A DNA stretch of 64,000 nt. Origin: Megachile rotundata (Eukaryota; Arthropoda; Insecta; Hymenoptera; Megachilidae). Location of the stretch: NCBI RefSeq assembly GCF_050947335.1, contig NW_027473314.1, forward strand, positions 1,736,001 through 1,800,000. Reading direction: 5' to 3'. Within the stretch, counting starts at the first letter, position 1. The number at the start of each line of letters is the position of its first letter. Position numbers and translations under genes: made by a program. The notes beneath the pieces were generated by a model. It was not told where the DNA came from, searched no databases, and worked only from the letters and a program-made list of their open reading frames with translations. This document shows positions 33,265-50,260 of this stretch, piece after piece.

Positions 33265-34717
33265 CAATCACAATCATATAATCACAATCATACAATCACA
33301 ATCATACAATCACAATCATACAATCACAATCATACAATCACAATCATACAATCACAGTCATACAATTACAATCATACAATCACAATCATACAATCACAAT
33401 CATACAATCACAATCATACAATCACAATCATACAATCACAGTCATACAATCACAATCATACAATCACTATCATACAATCACAATCATACAATCACAATCA
33501 TACCATCACAATCTTACAATCACAATCATGCAATCACAATCATACAATCACAATCATACAATCACAATCATACAATCACAATCATACAATCACAATCATA
33601 CAATCACAATCATATAATCACAATCATACAATCACAATCATACAATCACAATCATACAATCGCAATCAAAGAATCACAATCATACGATCACAATCATACA
33701 ATCACAATCATAGAATCACAATCATACAATCACAATCATACAATTACTATCATACAATCACAATCATACAATCACAATCATACAATCACAATCATACAAT
33801 CACAATCATACAATCACAATCATACAATCACAATCATACAATCAAAATCATACAATCACAATCATACAATCACAATCATACAATCACAATCATACAATCA
33901 CAATCATACAATCACAATCATACAATCGCAATCAAATAATCACAATCATACAATCACAATCATAGAATCACAATCATAGAATCACAATCACTCAATCGCA
34001 ATCATACAATCACAATCTCACAATCACGATCATACAATCACAATCTCATAATCACAATCACACAATCACAATCATACAATCACGATCATACAATCACGAT
34101 CATACAATCACAATCATACCATCACAGTCATACAATTACAATCATACAATCACAATCATACAATCATAATCACAAAATCACAATCATACAATCACAATCA
34201 TACAATCACAACCATACAATCACTATCATACAATCACAGTCATACAATCACAATCATACAATCACAGTCATACAATCACAATCATACAATCACAATCATA
34301 CAATCACAATCATACAATCACAATCATACAATCACAATCATACAATCACAGTCATACAATCACAATCATACAATCACAGTCATACAATCACAATCATACA
34401 GTCACAATCATACAATCACAATCATACAATCACAATCATACAATCACAATCATACAATCACAATCATAGAATCACAATCATAGAATCACAATCATACAAT
34501 CACAATCATACAATCACAATCATATAATCACAATCATACAATCACAGTCATACAATCACAGTCATACAATCACAATCATACAGTCACAATCATACAATCA
34601 CAATCATACAATCACAATCATACAATCACAATCATACAATCACAATCATACAATCACAATCTCACAATCACAATCATACAATCACAATCATACAATCATA
34701 ATCATACAATCGCAATC

Positions 34718-35753
34718 ATGCAATCACAATCATACAGAAACAATCATACAATCACTATCATACAATCACAATCATACAGTCACAATCATACAATCACAAT
34801 CATACAATCACAATCATACAATCACAATCATACAATTACTATCATACAATCACAATCACTCAATCGCAATCATACAATCACAATCTCACAATCACGATCA
34901 TACAATCACAATCTCATAATCACAATCGCACAATCACAATCATACAATCACAATCATACAGTCATAATCATACAATCGCAATCATGCAATCACAATCATA
35001 CAATAACAATCATACGATCACAATCATACAATCACAATCATACAATCACAATCAAACAGTCAGAATCATACAATCACAATCATACAATCACGATCATACA
35101 ATCACGATCATACAATCACAATCATACCATCACAGTCATACAATTACAATCATACAATCACAATCATACAATCATAATCACAAAATCACAATCATACAAT
35201 CACAATCATACAATCACAACCATACAATCACTATCATACAATCACAGTCATACAATCACAATCATACAATCACAATCATACAATCACAATCATACAATCA
35301 CAGTCATACAATCACAATCATACAATCACAGTCATACAATCACAATCATGCAGTCACAATCACACAATCACAATCATACAATCACAATCATACAATCAGA
35401 ATCATAGAATCACAATCATAGAATCACAATCATACAGTCACAATCATACAATCACAACCATACAATCACAATCATACAATCACAATCATACAATCACAAT
35501 CACACAATCACAGTCATACAATCACAATCATACAGTCACAATCATACAATCACAATCATACAATCACAATCATACATTCACAATCATACAATCACGATCA
35601 TACAATCACAATCATAGAATCACAATCATACAATCACAATCATACAATCACAATCATACAATCACAATCATACAATCACAATCATACAATCACAATCTCA
35701 CAATCACAATCATACAATCACAATCATACAATCATAATCATACAATCGCAATC
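34718..35753 (+). repeat. A-B higher-order module, copy 5 (74 monomers)
   Basis: First copy in the 1,638-bp tandem duplication. The landmark order is standard. Private changes include CAGTC just after the paired CATAGAATC (about 35436) and a CACGATC near 35593. A B1 module follows. Confidence 0.8.
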
Positions 35754-36233
35754 ATGCAATCACAATCATACAGAAACAATCATACAATCACTATCATACA
35801 ATCACAATCATACAATCACAATCATACCATCACAATCTTACAATCACAATCATGCAATCACAATCATACAATCACAATCATACAACCGCAATCAAAGAGT
35901 CACAATCATACGATCACAATCATACAATCACAATCATACAATCACAATCATACAATCGCAATCATACAATCACAATCATACAATTACTATCATACAATCA
36001 CAATCACTCAATCGCAATCATACAATCACAATCTCACAATCACGATCATACAATCACAATCTCATAATCACAATCACACAATCACAATCATACAATCACA
36101 ATCATACAGTCATAATCATACAATCGCAATCATGCAATCACAATCATACAATAACAATCATACGATCACAATCATACAATCACAATCATACAATCACAAT
36201 CAAACAGTCAGAATCATAGAATCACAATCATAG
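35754..36233 (+). repeat. B1 module, copy 5
   Basis: First B1 copy in the 1,638-bp tandem duplication. Same diagnostic variant order as at 11576. It is followed within about 120 bp by the next A module. Confidence 0.85.
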
Positions 36234-36355
36234 AATCACAATCATACAATCACAATCATACAATCACAATCATACAATCACAATCATACAATCACAATCT
36301 CACAATCACAATCATACAATCACAATCATACAATCATAATCATACAATCGCAATC

Positions 36356-37391
36356 ATGCAATCACAATCATACAGAAACAATCATACAATCACTATCATA
36401 CAATCACAATCATACAGTCACAATCATACAATCACAATCATACAATCACAATCATACAATCACAATCATACAATTACTATCATACAATCACAATCACTCA
36501 ATCGCAATCATACAATCACAATCTCACAATCACGATCATACAATCACAATCTCATAATCACAATCGCACAATCACAATCATACAATCACAATCATACAGT
36601 CATAATCATACAATCGCAATCATGCAATCACAATCATACAATAACAATCATACGATCACAATCATACAATCACAATCATACAATCACAATCAAACAGTCA
36701 GAATCATACAATCACAATCATACAATCACGATCATACAATCACGATCATACAATCACAATCATACCATCACAGTCATACAATTACAATCATACAATCACA
36801 ATCATACAATCATAATCACAAAATCACAATCATACAATCACAATCATACAATCACAACCATACAATCACTATCATACAATCACAGTCATACAATCACAAT
36901 CATACAATCACAATCATACAATCACAATCATACAATCACAGTCATACAATCACAATCATACAATCACAGTCATACAATCACAATCATGCAGTCACAATCA
37001 CACAATCACAATCATACAATCACAATCATACAATCAGAATCATAGAATCACAATCATACAATCACAATCATACAATCACAATCATACAATCACAACCATA
37101 CAATCACAATCATACAATCACAATCATACAATCACAATCACACAATCACAGTCATACAATCACAATCATACAGTCACAATCATACAATCACAATCATACA
37201 ATCACAATCATACATTCACAATCATACAATCACAATCATACAATCACAATCATAGAATCACAATCATACAATCACAATCATACAATCACAATCATACAAT
37301 CACAATCATACAATCACAATCATACAATCACAATCTCACAATCACAATCATACAATCACAATCATACAATCATAATCATACAATCGCAATC
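36356..37391 (+). repeat. A-B higher-order module, copy 6 (74 monomers)
   Basis: Second copy in the 1,638-bp tandem duplication, the same length as copy 5. It carries a single CATAGAATC near 37043 where the other copies have two in tandem. Loss of that TAG is the only reason the + frame stays open across the whole module and beyond. Confidence 0.8.
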
Positions 37392-37871
37392 ATGCAATCA
37401 CAATCATACAGAAACAATCATACAATCACTATCATACAATCACAATCATACAATCACAATCATACCATCACAATCTTACAATCACAATCATGCAATCACA
37501 ATCATACAATCACAATCATACAACCGCAATCAAAGAGTCACAATCATACGATCACAATCATACAATCACAATCATACAATCACAATCATACAATCGCAAT
37601 CATACAATCACAATCATACAATTACTATCATACAATCACGATCACTCAATCGCAATCATACAATCACAATCTCACAATCACGATCATACAATCACAATCT
37701 CATAATCACAATCACACAATCACAATCATACAATCACAATCATACAGTCATAATCATACAATCGCAATCATGCAATCACAATCATACAATAACAATCATA
37801 CGATCACAATCATACAATCACAATCATACAATCACAATCAAACAGTCAGAATCATAGAATCACAATCATAG
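37392..37871 (+). repeat. B1 module, copy 6
   Basis: Second B1 copy in the 1,638-bp tandem duplication. It has a private CACGATCACTC where other copies read CACAATCACTC (about 37640), so the duplication is old enough to have begun diverging. Confidence 0.85.
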
Positions 37872-38500
37872 AATCACAATCATACAATCACAATCATACA
37901 ATCACAATCATACAATCACAATCATACAATCACAATCATACAATCACAATCATACAATCACAGTCATACAATCACAATCATACAGTCACAATCATACAAT
38001 CACAATCATACAATCACAATCATAAAATCACAATCATACAATAACAATCATACGATCACAATCATACAATCACAATCATACAATCACAATCAAACAGTCA
38101 GAATCATACAATCACGATCATACAATCACGATCATACAATCACGATCATACAATCACGATCATACAACCACAATCATACCATCACAGTCATACAATTACA
38201 ATCATACAATCACAATCATACAATCATAATCACAAAATCACAATCATACAATCACAATCATACAATCATAATCACAAAATCACAATCATACAATCACAAT
38301 CATACAATCACAACCATACAATCACAGTCATACAATCACAATCATACAGTCACAATCATACAATCACAATCATACAATCACAATCATACAATCACAATCA
38401 TACAATCACAATCATACAATCACAATCATACAATCACAATCATACAATCACAATCATACAATCACAATCATACAATCACAATCATACAATCACAATAATA

Positions 38501-38780
38501 CAATCGCAATCATACAATCACAATCATACAGAAACAATCATACAACTTTAATTATACAACCACAATCATACGATCACAGTCATACAATCACAATCATACA
38601 ATCACAATCATACAGTCCCAATCATACAATCACAATCATACAATCACAATCATACAATCATAATCATACAATCACTATCATACAGGGACAATCATACAAT
38701 CACAATCATACAGTCACAATCATACAATCACAATCATAGAATCACAGTCATACAATCACAATCATACAATGACAATCATA
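38501..38780 (+). repeat. T-family landmark block, copy 4
   Basis: CAACTTTAATTATA at 38543, CAGGGAC at 38683 and ATGAC at 38769. It shares the CACTATC-before-CAGGGAC variant with copy 3 and has a private CAGTCCCAATC near 38614. Confidence 0.85.
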
Positions 38781-40908
38781 CAATCACAATCATATAATCA
38801 CAATCATACAATCACAATCATACAATCACAATCATACAGTCACAATCATACAATCACAATCATACAATCACAGTCATACAATCACAATCATACAATCACA
38901 ATCATACAATCACAATCATACAATCACAATCATACAATCACAGTCATACAATCACAATCATACAATCACAGTCATACAATCACAATCATACAGTCACAAT
39001 CATACAATCACAATCATACAATCACAATCATACAATCACAATCATACAATCACAATCATAGAATCACAACCATAGAATCACAATCATACAATCACAATCA
39101 TACAATCACAATCATACAATCACAATCATACAATCACAATCATACAATCACAGTCATACAATCACAGTCATACAATCACAATCATACAGTCACAATCATA
39201 CAATCACAATCATACAATCACAATCATACAATCACAATCATACAATCACAATCATAGAATCACAATCATACAATCACAATCATACAATCACAATCATACA
39301 ATCACAATCATACAATCACAATCATACAATCACAATCATAGAATCACAATCATAGAATCACAATCATACAATCACAATCATACAATCACAATCATACAAT
39401 CACAATCATACAATCACAATCATACAATCACAGTCATACAATCACAGTCATACAATCACAATCATACAGTCACAATCATACAATCACAATCATACAATCA
39501 CAATCATACAATCACAATCATACAATCACAATCATACAATCGCAATCAAAGAATCACAATCATACGATCACAATCATACAATCACAATCATACAATCACA
39601 ATCATACAATCACAATCATACAATTACTATCATACAATCACAATCATACAATCACAATCATACAATCACAATCATACAATCACAATCATACAATCACAAT
39701 CATACAATCACAATCATACAATCAAAATCATACAATCACAATCATACAATCACAATCATACAATCACAATCATACAATCACAATCATACAATCACAATCA
39801 TACAATCGCAATCAAATAATCACAATCATACAATCACAATCATAGAATCACAATCATAGAATCACAATCACTCAATCGCAATCATACAATCACAATCTCA
39901 CAATCACGATCATACAATCACAATCTCATAATCACAATCACACAATCACAATCATACAATCACGATCATACAATCACGATCATACAATCACAATCATACC
40001 ATCACAGTCATACAATTACAATCATACAATCACAATCATACAATCATAATCACAAAATCACAATCATACAATCACAATCATACAATCACAACCATACAAT
40101 CACTATCATACAATCACAGTCATACAATCACAATCATACAATCACAGTCATACAATCACAATCATACAATCACAATCATACAATCACAATCATACAATCA
40201 CAATCATACAATCACAGTCATACAATCACAATCATACAATCACTGTCATACAATCACAATCATACAGTCACAATCATACAATCACAATCATACAATCACA
40301 ATCATACAATCACAATCATACAATCACAATCATAGAATCACAATCATAGAATCACAATCATACAATCACAATCATACAATCACAATCATACAATCACAAT
40401 CATACAATCACAATCATACAATCACAGTCATACAATCACAGTCATACAATCACAATCATACAGTCACAATCATACAATCACAATCATACAATCACAATCA
40501 TACAATCACAATCATACAATCACAATCATAGAATCACAATCATACAATCACAATCATACAATCACAATCATACAATCGCAATAAAAGAATCACAATCATA
40601 CAATCACAATCATACAATCACAATCATACAATCACAATCATACAATCACAATCATACAATCACAATCTCACAATCACAATCATACAATCACAATCATACA
40701 ATCATAATCATACAATCGCAATCATGCAATCACAATCATACAGAAACAATCATACAATCACTATCATACAATCACAATCATACAATCACAATCATACCAT
40801 CACAATCTTACAATCACAATCATGCAATCACAATCATACAATCACAATCATACAATCACAATCATACAATCACAATCATACAATCACAATCATACAATCA
40901 CAATAATA

Positions 40909-41188
40909 CAATCGCAATCATACAATCACAATCATACAGAAACAATCATACAACTTTAATTATACAACCACAATCATACGATCACAGTCATACAATCACA
41001 ATCATACAATCACAATCATACAGTCACAATCATACAATCACAATCATACAATCACAATCATACAATCATAATCATACAATCACAATCATACAGGGACAAT
41101 CATACAATCACAATCATACAGTCACAATCATACAATCACAATCATAGAATCACAATCATACAATCACAATCATACAATGACAATCATA
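40909..41188 (+). repeat. T-family landmark block, copy 5
   Basis: CAACTTTAATTATA at 40951, CAGGGAC at 41091 and ATGAC at 41177. It is exactly 36,232 bp from copy 2 at every landmark. Confidence 0.85.
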
Positions 41189-42508
41189 CAATCACAATCA
41201 TATAATCACAATCATACAATCACAATCATACAATCACAATCATACAATCACAATCATACAATCACAATCATACAATCACAGTCATACAATTACAATCATA
41301 CAATCACAATCATACAATCACAATCATACAATCACAATCATACAATCACAATCATACAATCACAGTCATACAATCACAATCATACAGTCACAATCATACA
41401 ATCACAATCATACAATCACAATCATACAATCACAATCATACAATCACAATCATAGAATCACAATCATACAATCACAATCATACAATCGCAATAAAAGAAT
41501 CACAATCATACAATCACAATCATACAATCACAATCATACAATCACAATCATACAATCACAATCTCACAATCACAGTCATACAGTCACAATCATAAAATCA
41601 CAATCATAGAATCACAATCATACAATCACAATCATACAATGACAATCATACAATCACAATCATATAATCACAATCATACAATCACAATCATACAATCACA
41701 ATCATACAATCACAATCATACAATCACAATCACACAATCACAATCATACAATCGCAATCATGCAATCACAATCATACAATCGCAATCATACAATCACAAT
41801 CATACAATCACAATCATACAATCACAATCATACAATCACAATCTCACAATCACGATCATACAATAACGATCATACAATCACAATCATACAATCGCAATCA
41901 TACAATCACAAACATACAGAAACAATCATGCAACCACTATCATACAATCACAATCATACAATCACAATCATACAATCACAATCACACAATCACAATCATA
42001 CAATCGCAATCATGCAATCACAATCATACAATCGCAATCATACAATCACAATCATACAATCACAATCATACAATCACAATCATACAATCACAATCTCACA
42101 ATCACGATCATACAATAACGATCATACAATCACAATCATACAATCACAATCATACAATCGCAATCATACAATCACAAACATACAGAAACAATCATACAAC
42201 CACTATCATACAATCACAATCATACAATCACAATCATACAATCACAATCATACAATCACAATCATACAATCACAATCATACAGTCACAATCATGCAATCA
42301 CAATCATACAATCACAATCATACAATCACAATCATAGAATCACAATCATACAATCACAATCATACAATCACAATCATACAATCACAATCATACAATCACA
42401 ATCATACAATCACAATCAGACAATCACAATCATACAATCACAATCATACAATCACAATCATACAATCACAATCATACAATCACAATCATCCAATCACAAT
42501 CATACAAT

Positions 42509-42580
42509 CGCAATCATACAATCGCAATCATACAATCGCAATCATACAATCGCAATCATACAATCGCAATCATACAATCG
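42509..42580 (+). repeat. Run of 6 CpG-bearing CAATCG monomers
   Basis: Six successive CAATCG monomers before CAAAGAATC, preceded by a private CATCCAATC. It is the counterpart of the 7-monomer run at 6291 within the 36.2-kb-offset duplication. Confidence 0.9.
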
Positions 42581-44002
42581 CAATCAAAGAATCACAATCA
42601 TACGATCACAATCATACAATCACAATCATACAATCACAATCATACAATCGCAATCATACAATCACAATCATACGATTACTATCATACAATCACAATCATT
42701 CAATCGCAATCATACAATCACAATCTCACAATCACGATCATACAATCACGATCATACAATCACGATCATACAATCACAATCTCACAATCACAATCACACA
42801 ATCACAATCATACAATCACAATCATACAATCATAATCATACAATCGCAATCATGCAATCACAATCCTACAGAAACAATCATACAATCACTATCATACAAT
42901 CACAATCATACAATCACAATCATACCATCACAATCATACAATCACAATCATGCAATCACAATCATACAATCACAATCATACAATCACAATCATACAATCA
43001 CAATCAAACAATCACAATCATACAATCACAATCATACAATCGCAATCTTAAAATCACAATCATACAATAACAATCATACCATCACAATCATACAATCACA
43101 ATCAGACAATCACAATCATACAATCGCAATAAAAGAATCACAATCATACAATCACAATCATACAATCACAATCATACAATCACAATCATACAATCACAAT
43201 CATACAATCACAATCATACAATCACAATCTCACAATCACAATCATACAGTCACAATCATACAATCACAATCATAGAATCACAATCATACAATCACAATCT
43301 CACAATCACGATCATACAATCACAATCAAACAGTCAGAATCATAGAATCACAATCATAGAATCACAATCATACAATCACAATCATACAATCACAATCATA
43401 CAATCACAATCATACAATCACAATCATACAATCACAATCATACAATCACAGTCATACAATCACAATCATACAGTCACAATCATACAATCACAATCATACA
43501 ATCACAATCATAAAATCACAATCATACAATAACAATCATACGATCACAATCATACAATCACAATCATACAATCACAATCAAACAGTCAGAATCATACAAT
43601 CACGATCATACAATCACGATCATACAATCACGATCATACAATCACGATCATACAACCACAATCATACCATCACAGTCATACAATTACAATCATACAATCA
43701 CAATCATACAATCATAATCACAAAATCACAATCATACAATCACAATCATACAATCACAACCATACAATCACAGTCATACAATCACAATCATACAGTCACA
43801 ATCATACAATCACAATCATACAATCACAATCATACAATCACAATCATACAATCACAATCATACAATCACAATCATAGAATCACAATCATACAATCACAAT
43901 CATACAATCACAATCATACAATCGCAATCATACAATCGCAATCAAAGAATAACAATCATACGATCACAATCATACAATCACAATCATACAATCACAATCA
44001 TA

Positions 44003-44086
44003 CAATCGCAATCATACAATCACAATCATACAGAAACAATCATACAACCTTAATTATACAACCACAATCATACGATCATAATCATA
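44003..44086 (+). repeat. C-family landmark block, copy 3
   Basis: CAACCTTAATTATA at 44045, 35,294 bp (2,521 monomers) from copy 1. A private CGATCATAATC follows, and a CATTCAC appears in the downstream segment near 44170. Confidence 0.85.
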
Positions 44087-44769
44087 CAATCACAATCATA
44101 CAATCACAATCATACAATCACAATCATACAATCACAATCATAGAATCACAATCATACAATCACAATCATACATTCACAATCATACAATCACGATCATACA
44201 ATCACGATCATACAATCACGATCATACAATCACAATCATACCATCACAGTCATACAATTACAATCATACAATCACAATCATACAATCATAATCACAAAAT
44301 CACAATCATACAATCACAATCATACAATCACAACCATACAATCACAATCATACAATCACAATCATACAATTACTATCATACAATCACAATCATACAATCA
44401 CAATCATACAATCACAATCATACAATCGCAATCATGCAATCACAATCATACAATAACAATCATACGATCACAATCATACAATCACAATCATACAATGACA
44501 ATCATACAATCACAATCATACAATCGCAATCATACAATCGCAATCATACAATCACAATCATACAATCACAATCATACAATCACAATCATACAATCACAAT
44601 CATATAATCACAATCATACAACCACAATCATACAATCACAATCATACAATCACAATCATACAATCACAATCATACAATCACAATCATACAATCACAATCA
44701 TACAATCACAATCTCACAATCACAATCATACAATCACAATCATACAATCATAATCATACAATCGCAATC

Positions 44770-45819
44770 ATGCAATCACAATCATACAGAAACAATCATA
44801 CAATCACTATCATACAATCACAATCATACAGTCACAATCATACAATCACAATCATACAATCACAATCATACAATCACAATCATACAATTACTATCATACA
44901 ATCACAATCACTCAATCGCAATCATACAATCACAATCTCACAATCACGATCATACAATCACAATCTCATAATCACAATCGCACAATCACAATCATACAAT
45001 CACAATCATACAGTCATAATCATACAATCGCAATCATGCAATCACAATCATACAATAACAATCATACGATCACAATCATACAATCACAATCATACAATCA
45101 CAATCAAACAGTCAGAATCATACAATCACAATCATACAATCACGATCATACAATCACGATCATACAATCACAATCATACCATCACAGTCATACAATTACA
45201 ATCATACAATCACAATCATACAATCATAATCACAAAATCACAATCATACAATCACAATCATACAATCACAACCATACAATCACTATCATACAATCACAGT
45301 CATACAATCACAATCATACAATCACAATCATACAATCACAATCATACAATCACAGTCATACAATCACAATCATACAATCACAGTCATACAATCACAATCA
45401 TGCAGTCACAATCACACAATCACAATCATACAATCACAATCATACAATCAGAATCATAGAATCACAATCATAGAATCACAATCATACAATCACAATCATA
45501 CAATCACAACCATACAATCACAATCATACAATCACAATCATACAATCACAATCACACAATCACAGTCATACAATCACAATCATACAGTCACAATCATACA
45601 ATCACAATCATACAATCACAATCATACATTCACAATCATACAATCACAATCATACAATCACAATCATAGAATCACAATCATACAATCACAATCATACAAT
45701 CACAATCATACAATCACAATCATACAATCACAATCATACAATCACAATCATACAATCACAATCTCACAATCACAATCATACAATCACAATCATACAATCA
45801 TAATCATACAATCGCAATC
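44770..45819 (+). repeat. A-B higher-order module, copy 7 (75 monomers)
   Basis: Standard landmark order, with two CACGATC monomers. It is the same length as the copy at 726 but the extra monomers lie elsewhere, in the CTCAC-proximal part near 45730-45760. So 75 monomers was reached independently. A B1 module follows. Confidence 0.8.
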
Positions 45820-46299
45820 ATGCAATCACAATCATACAGAAACAATCATACAATCACTATCATACAATCACAATCATACAATCACAATCATACCATCACA
45901 ATCTTACAATCACAATCATGCAATCACAATCATACAATCACAATCATACAACCGCAATCAAAGAGTCACAATCATACGATCACAATCATACAATCACAAT
46001 CATACAATCACAATCATACAATCGCAATCATACAATCACAATCATACAATTACTATCATACAATCACAATCACTCAATCGCAATCATACAATCACAATCT
46101 CACAATCACGATCATACAATCACAATCTCATAATCACAATCACACAATCACAATCATACAATCACAATCATACAGTCATAATCATACAATCGCAATCATG
46201 CAATCACAATCATACAATAACAATCATACGATCACAATCATACAATCACAATCATACAATCACAATCAAACAGTCAGAATCATAGACTCACAATCATAG
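45820..46299 (+). repeat. B1 module, copy 7
   Basis: Same diagnostic variants as the other copies. It has a private CATAGACTC in place of CATAGAATC near its right end (about 46283). Confidence 0.85.
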
Positions 46300-46984
46300 A
46301 ATCACAATCATACAATCACAATCATACAATCACAATCATACAATCACAATCATACAATCACAATCATACAATCACAATCATACAATCACAGTCATACAAT
46401 CACAATCATACAGTCACAATCATACAATCACAATCATACAATCACAATCATAAAATCACAATCATACAATAACAATCATACGATCACAATCATACAATCA
46501 CAATCATACAATCACAATCAAACAGTCAGAATCATACAATCACGATCATACAATCACGATCATACAATCACGATCATACAATCACGATCATACAACCACA
46601 ATCATACCATCACAGTCATACAATTACAATCATACAATCACAATCATACAATCATAATCACAAAATCACAATCTTACAATCACAATCATACAATCATATT
46701 CACAAAATCACAATCATACAATCACAATCATACAATCACAACCATACAATCACAGTCATACAATCACAATCATACAGTCACAATCATACAATCACAATCA
46801 TACAATCACAATCATACAATCACAATCATACAATCACAATCATACAATCACAATCATAGAATCACAATCATACAATCACAATCATACAATCACAATCATA
46901 CAATCGCAATCATACAATCGCAATCAAAGAATAACAATCATACGATCACAATCATACAATCACAATCATACAATCACAATCATA

Positions 46985-47068
46985 CAATCGCAATCATACA
47001 ATCACAATCATACAGAAACAATCATACAACCTTAATTATACAACCACAATCATACGATCACAATCATA
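46985..47068 (+). repeat. C-family landmark block, copy 4
   Basis: CAACCTTAATTATA at 47027, 2,982 bp (213 monomers) after copy 3. CAAAGAATAAC precedes at about 46926, and the CACGATC triplet follows. Confidence 0.85.
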
Positions 47069-47905
47069 CAATCACAATCATACAATCACAATCATACAAT
47101 CACAATCATACAATCACAATCATAGAATCACAATCATACAATCACAATCATACAATCACAATCATACAATCACGATCATACAATCACGATCATACAATCA
47201 CGATCATACAATCACAATCATACCATCACAGTCATACAATTACAATCATACAATCACAATCATACAATCATAATCACAAAATCACAATCATACAATCACA
47301 ATCATACAATCACAACCATACAATCACAATCATACAATCACAATCATACAATTACTATCATACAATCACAATCATACAATCACAATCATACAATCACAAT
47401 CATACAATCGCAATCATGCAATCACAATCATACAATAACAATCATACGATCACAATCATACAATCACAATCATACAATCACAATCATACAATCACAATCA
47501 TACAATCACAATCATACAATCGCAATCATACAATCACAATCATATAATCACAATCATACAATCACAATCATACAATCACAATCATATAATCACAATCATA
47601 CAACCACAATCATACAATCACAATCATACAATCACAATCATACAATCACAATCATACAATCACAATCATACAATCACAATCATACAATCACAATCATACA
47701 ATCACAATCATACAATCGCAATCATGCAATCACAATCATACAATAACAATCATACGATCACAATCATACAATCACAATCATACAATCACAATCATACAAT
47801 CACAATCATACAATCACAATCATACAATCGCAATCATACAATCACAATCATATAATCACAATCATACAATCACAATCATACAATCATAATCATACAATCG
47901 CAATC

Positions 47906-48073
47906 ATGCAATCACAATCATACAGAAACAAACATACAATCACTATCATACAATCACAATCATACAGTCACAATCATACAATCACAATCATACAATCACA
48001 ATCATACAATCACAATCATACAATCACAATCATACAATCACAATCATACAATCATAATCATACAATCGCAATC
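47906..48073 (+). repeat. Minimal A-B module (12 monomers)
   Basis: An A-type head (CAGAAAC with a private following AAACATAC, then CACTATC and CAGTC) is followed after only a few consensus monomers by CATAATCATACAATCG and the next B landmark at 48074. The whole internal portion is absent. Confidence 0.7.
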
Positions 48074-48258
48074 ATGCAATCACAATCATACAGAAACAAT
48101 CATACAATCACTATCATACAATCACAATCATACAATCACAATCATACCATCACAATCTTACAATCACAATCATGCAATCACAATCATACAATCACAATCA
48201 TACAATCACAATCATACAATCACAATCATACAATCACAATCATACAATCACAATAATA

Positions 48259-48538
48259 CAATCGCAATCATACAATCACAATCATACAGAAACAATCATA
48301 CAACTTTAATTATACAACCACAATCATACGATCACAGTCATACAATCACAATCATACAATCACAATCATACAGTCACAATCATACAATCACAATCATACA
48401 ATCACAATCATACAATCATAATCATACAATCACAATCATACAGGGACAATCATACAATCACAATCATACAGTCACAATCATACAATCACAATCATAGAAT
48501 CACAATCATACAATCACAATCATCCAATGACAATCATA
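48259..48538 (+). repeat. T-family landmark block, copy 6
   Basis: CAACTTTAATTATA at 48301, CAGGGAC at 48441 and ATGAC at 48527. A private CATCCAATGAC replaces CATACAATGAC at its right end. Confidence 0.85.
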
Positions 48539-50260
48539 CAATCACAATCATATAATCACAATCATACAATCACAATCATACAATCACAATCATACAATCA
48601 CAATCATACAATCACAATCATACAATCACAGTCATACAATTACAATCATACAATCACAATCATACAATCACAATCATACAATCACAATCATACAATCACA
48701 ATCATACAATCACAGTCATACAATCACAATCATACAATCACTATCATACAATCACAATCATACAATCACAATCATACCATCACAATCTTACAATCACAAT
48801 CATGCAATCACAATCATACAATCACAATCATACAATCACAATCATACAATCACAATCATACAATCACAATCATACAATCACAATCATATAATCACAATCA
48901 TACAATCACAATCATACAATCACAATCATACAATCGCAATCAAAGAATCACAATCATACGATCACAATCATACAATCACAATCATACAATCACAATCATA
49001 CAATCACAATCATACAATTACTATCATACAATCACAATCATACAATCACAATCATACAATCACAATCATACAATCACAATCATACAATCACAATCATACA
49101 ATGACAATCATACAATCAAAATCATACAATCACAATCATACAATCACAATCATACAATCACAATCATACAATCACAATCATACAATCACAATCATACAAT
49201 CGCAATCAAAGAATCACAATCATACAATCACAATCATAGAATCACAATCATAGAATCACAATCACTCAATCGCAATCATACAATCACAATCTCACAATCA
49301 CGATCATACAATCACAATCTCATAATCACAATCACACAATCACAATCATACAATCACGATCATACAATCACGATCATACAATCACAATCATACCATCACA
49401 GTCATACAATTACAATCATACAATCACAATCATACAATCATAATCACAAAATCACAATCATACAATCACAATCATACAATCACAACCATACAATCACTAT
49501 CATACAATCACAGTCATACAATCACAAACATACAATCACAGTCATACAATCACAATCATACAATCACAATCATACAATCACAATCATACAATCACAATCA
49601 TACAATCACAGTCATACAATCACAATCGTACAATCACAGTCATACAATCACAATCATACAGTCACAATCATACAATCACAATCATACAATCACAATCATA
49701 CAATCACAATCATACAATCACAATCATAGAATCACAATCATAGAATCACAATCATAGAATCACAATCATACAATCACAATCATACAATCACAATCATACA
49801 ATCACAATCATACAATCACAATCATACAATCACAGTAAAAGAATCACAATCATACAATCACAATCATACAATCACAATCATACAATCACAATCATACAAT
49901 CACAATCTCACAATCGCAATAAAAGAATCACAATCATACAATCACAATCATACAATCACAATCATACAATCACAATCATACAATCACAATCATACAATCA
50001 CAATCTCACAATCACAATCATACAATCACAATCATACAATCATAATCATACAATCGCAATCATGCAATCACAATCATACAGAAACAATCATACAATCACT
50101 ATCATACAATCACAATCATACAATCACAATCATACCATCACAATCTTACAATCACAATCATGCAATCACAATCATACAATCACAATCATACAATCACAAT
50201 CATACAATCACAATCATACAATCACAATCATACAATCACAATCATACAATCACCATAATA

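Larger units (their letters stand above)
34655..37930 (+). repeat. Tandem duplication of 1,638 bp (117 monomers)
   Basis: Two adjacent A-B plus B1 units. A heads at 34718/36356, B heads at 35754/37392 and the inner CATGCAATC at 35852/37490 are all offset by exactly 1,638 bp. The copies differ at single sites (one CATAGAATC lost near 37057, CACGATCACTC near 37640). The boundary near 36290 is placed at the CTCAC lead-in. Confidence 0.8.
40580..43310 (+). repeat. Segmental duplication, copy 2 (offset 36.2 kb)
   Basis: Counterpart of 4348-7120. The 19-monomer internal direct repeat is 18 monomers here (41760 and 42012), and the CpG run is six monomers instead of seven. The right breakpoint, near 43310, joins CACGATC to a CAAACAGTCAG / CATAGAATC segment. 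Confidence 0.8.
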
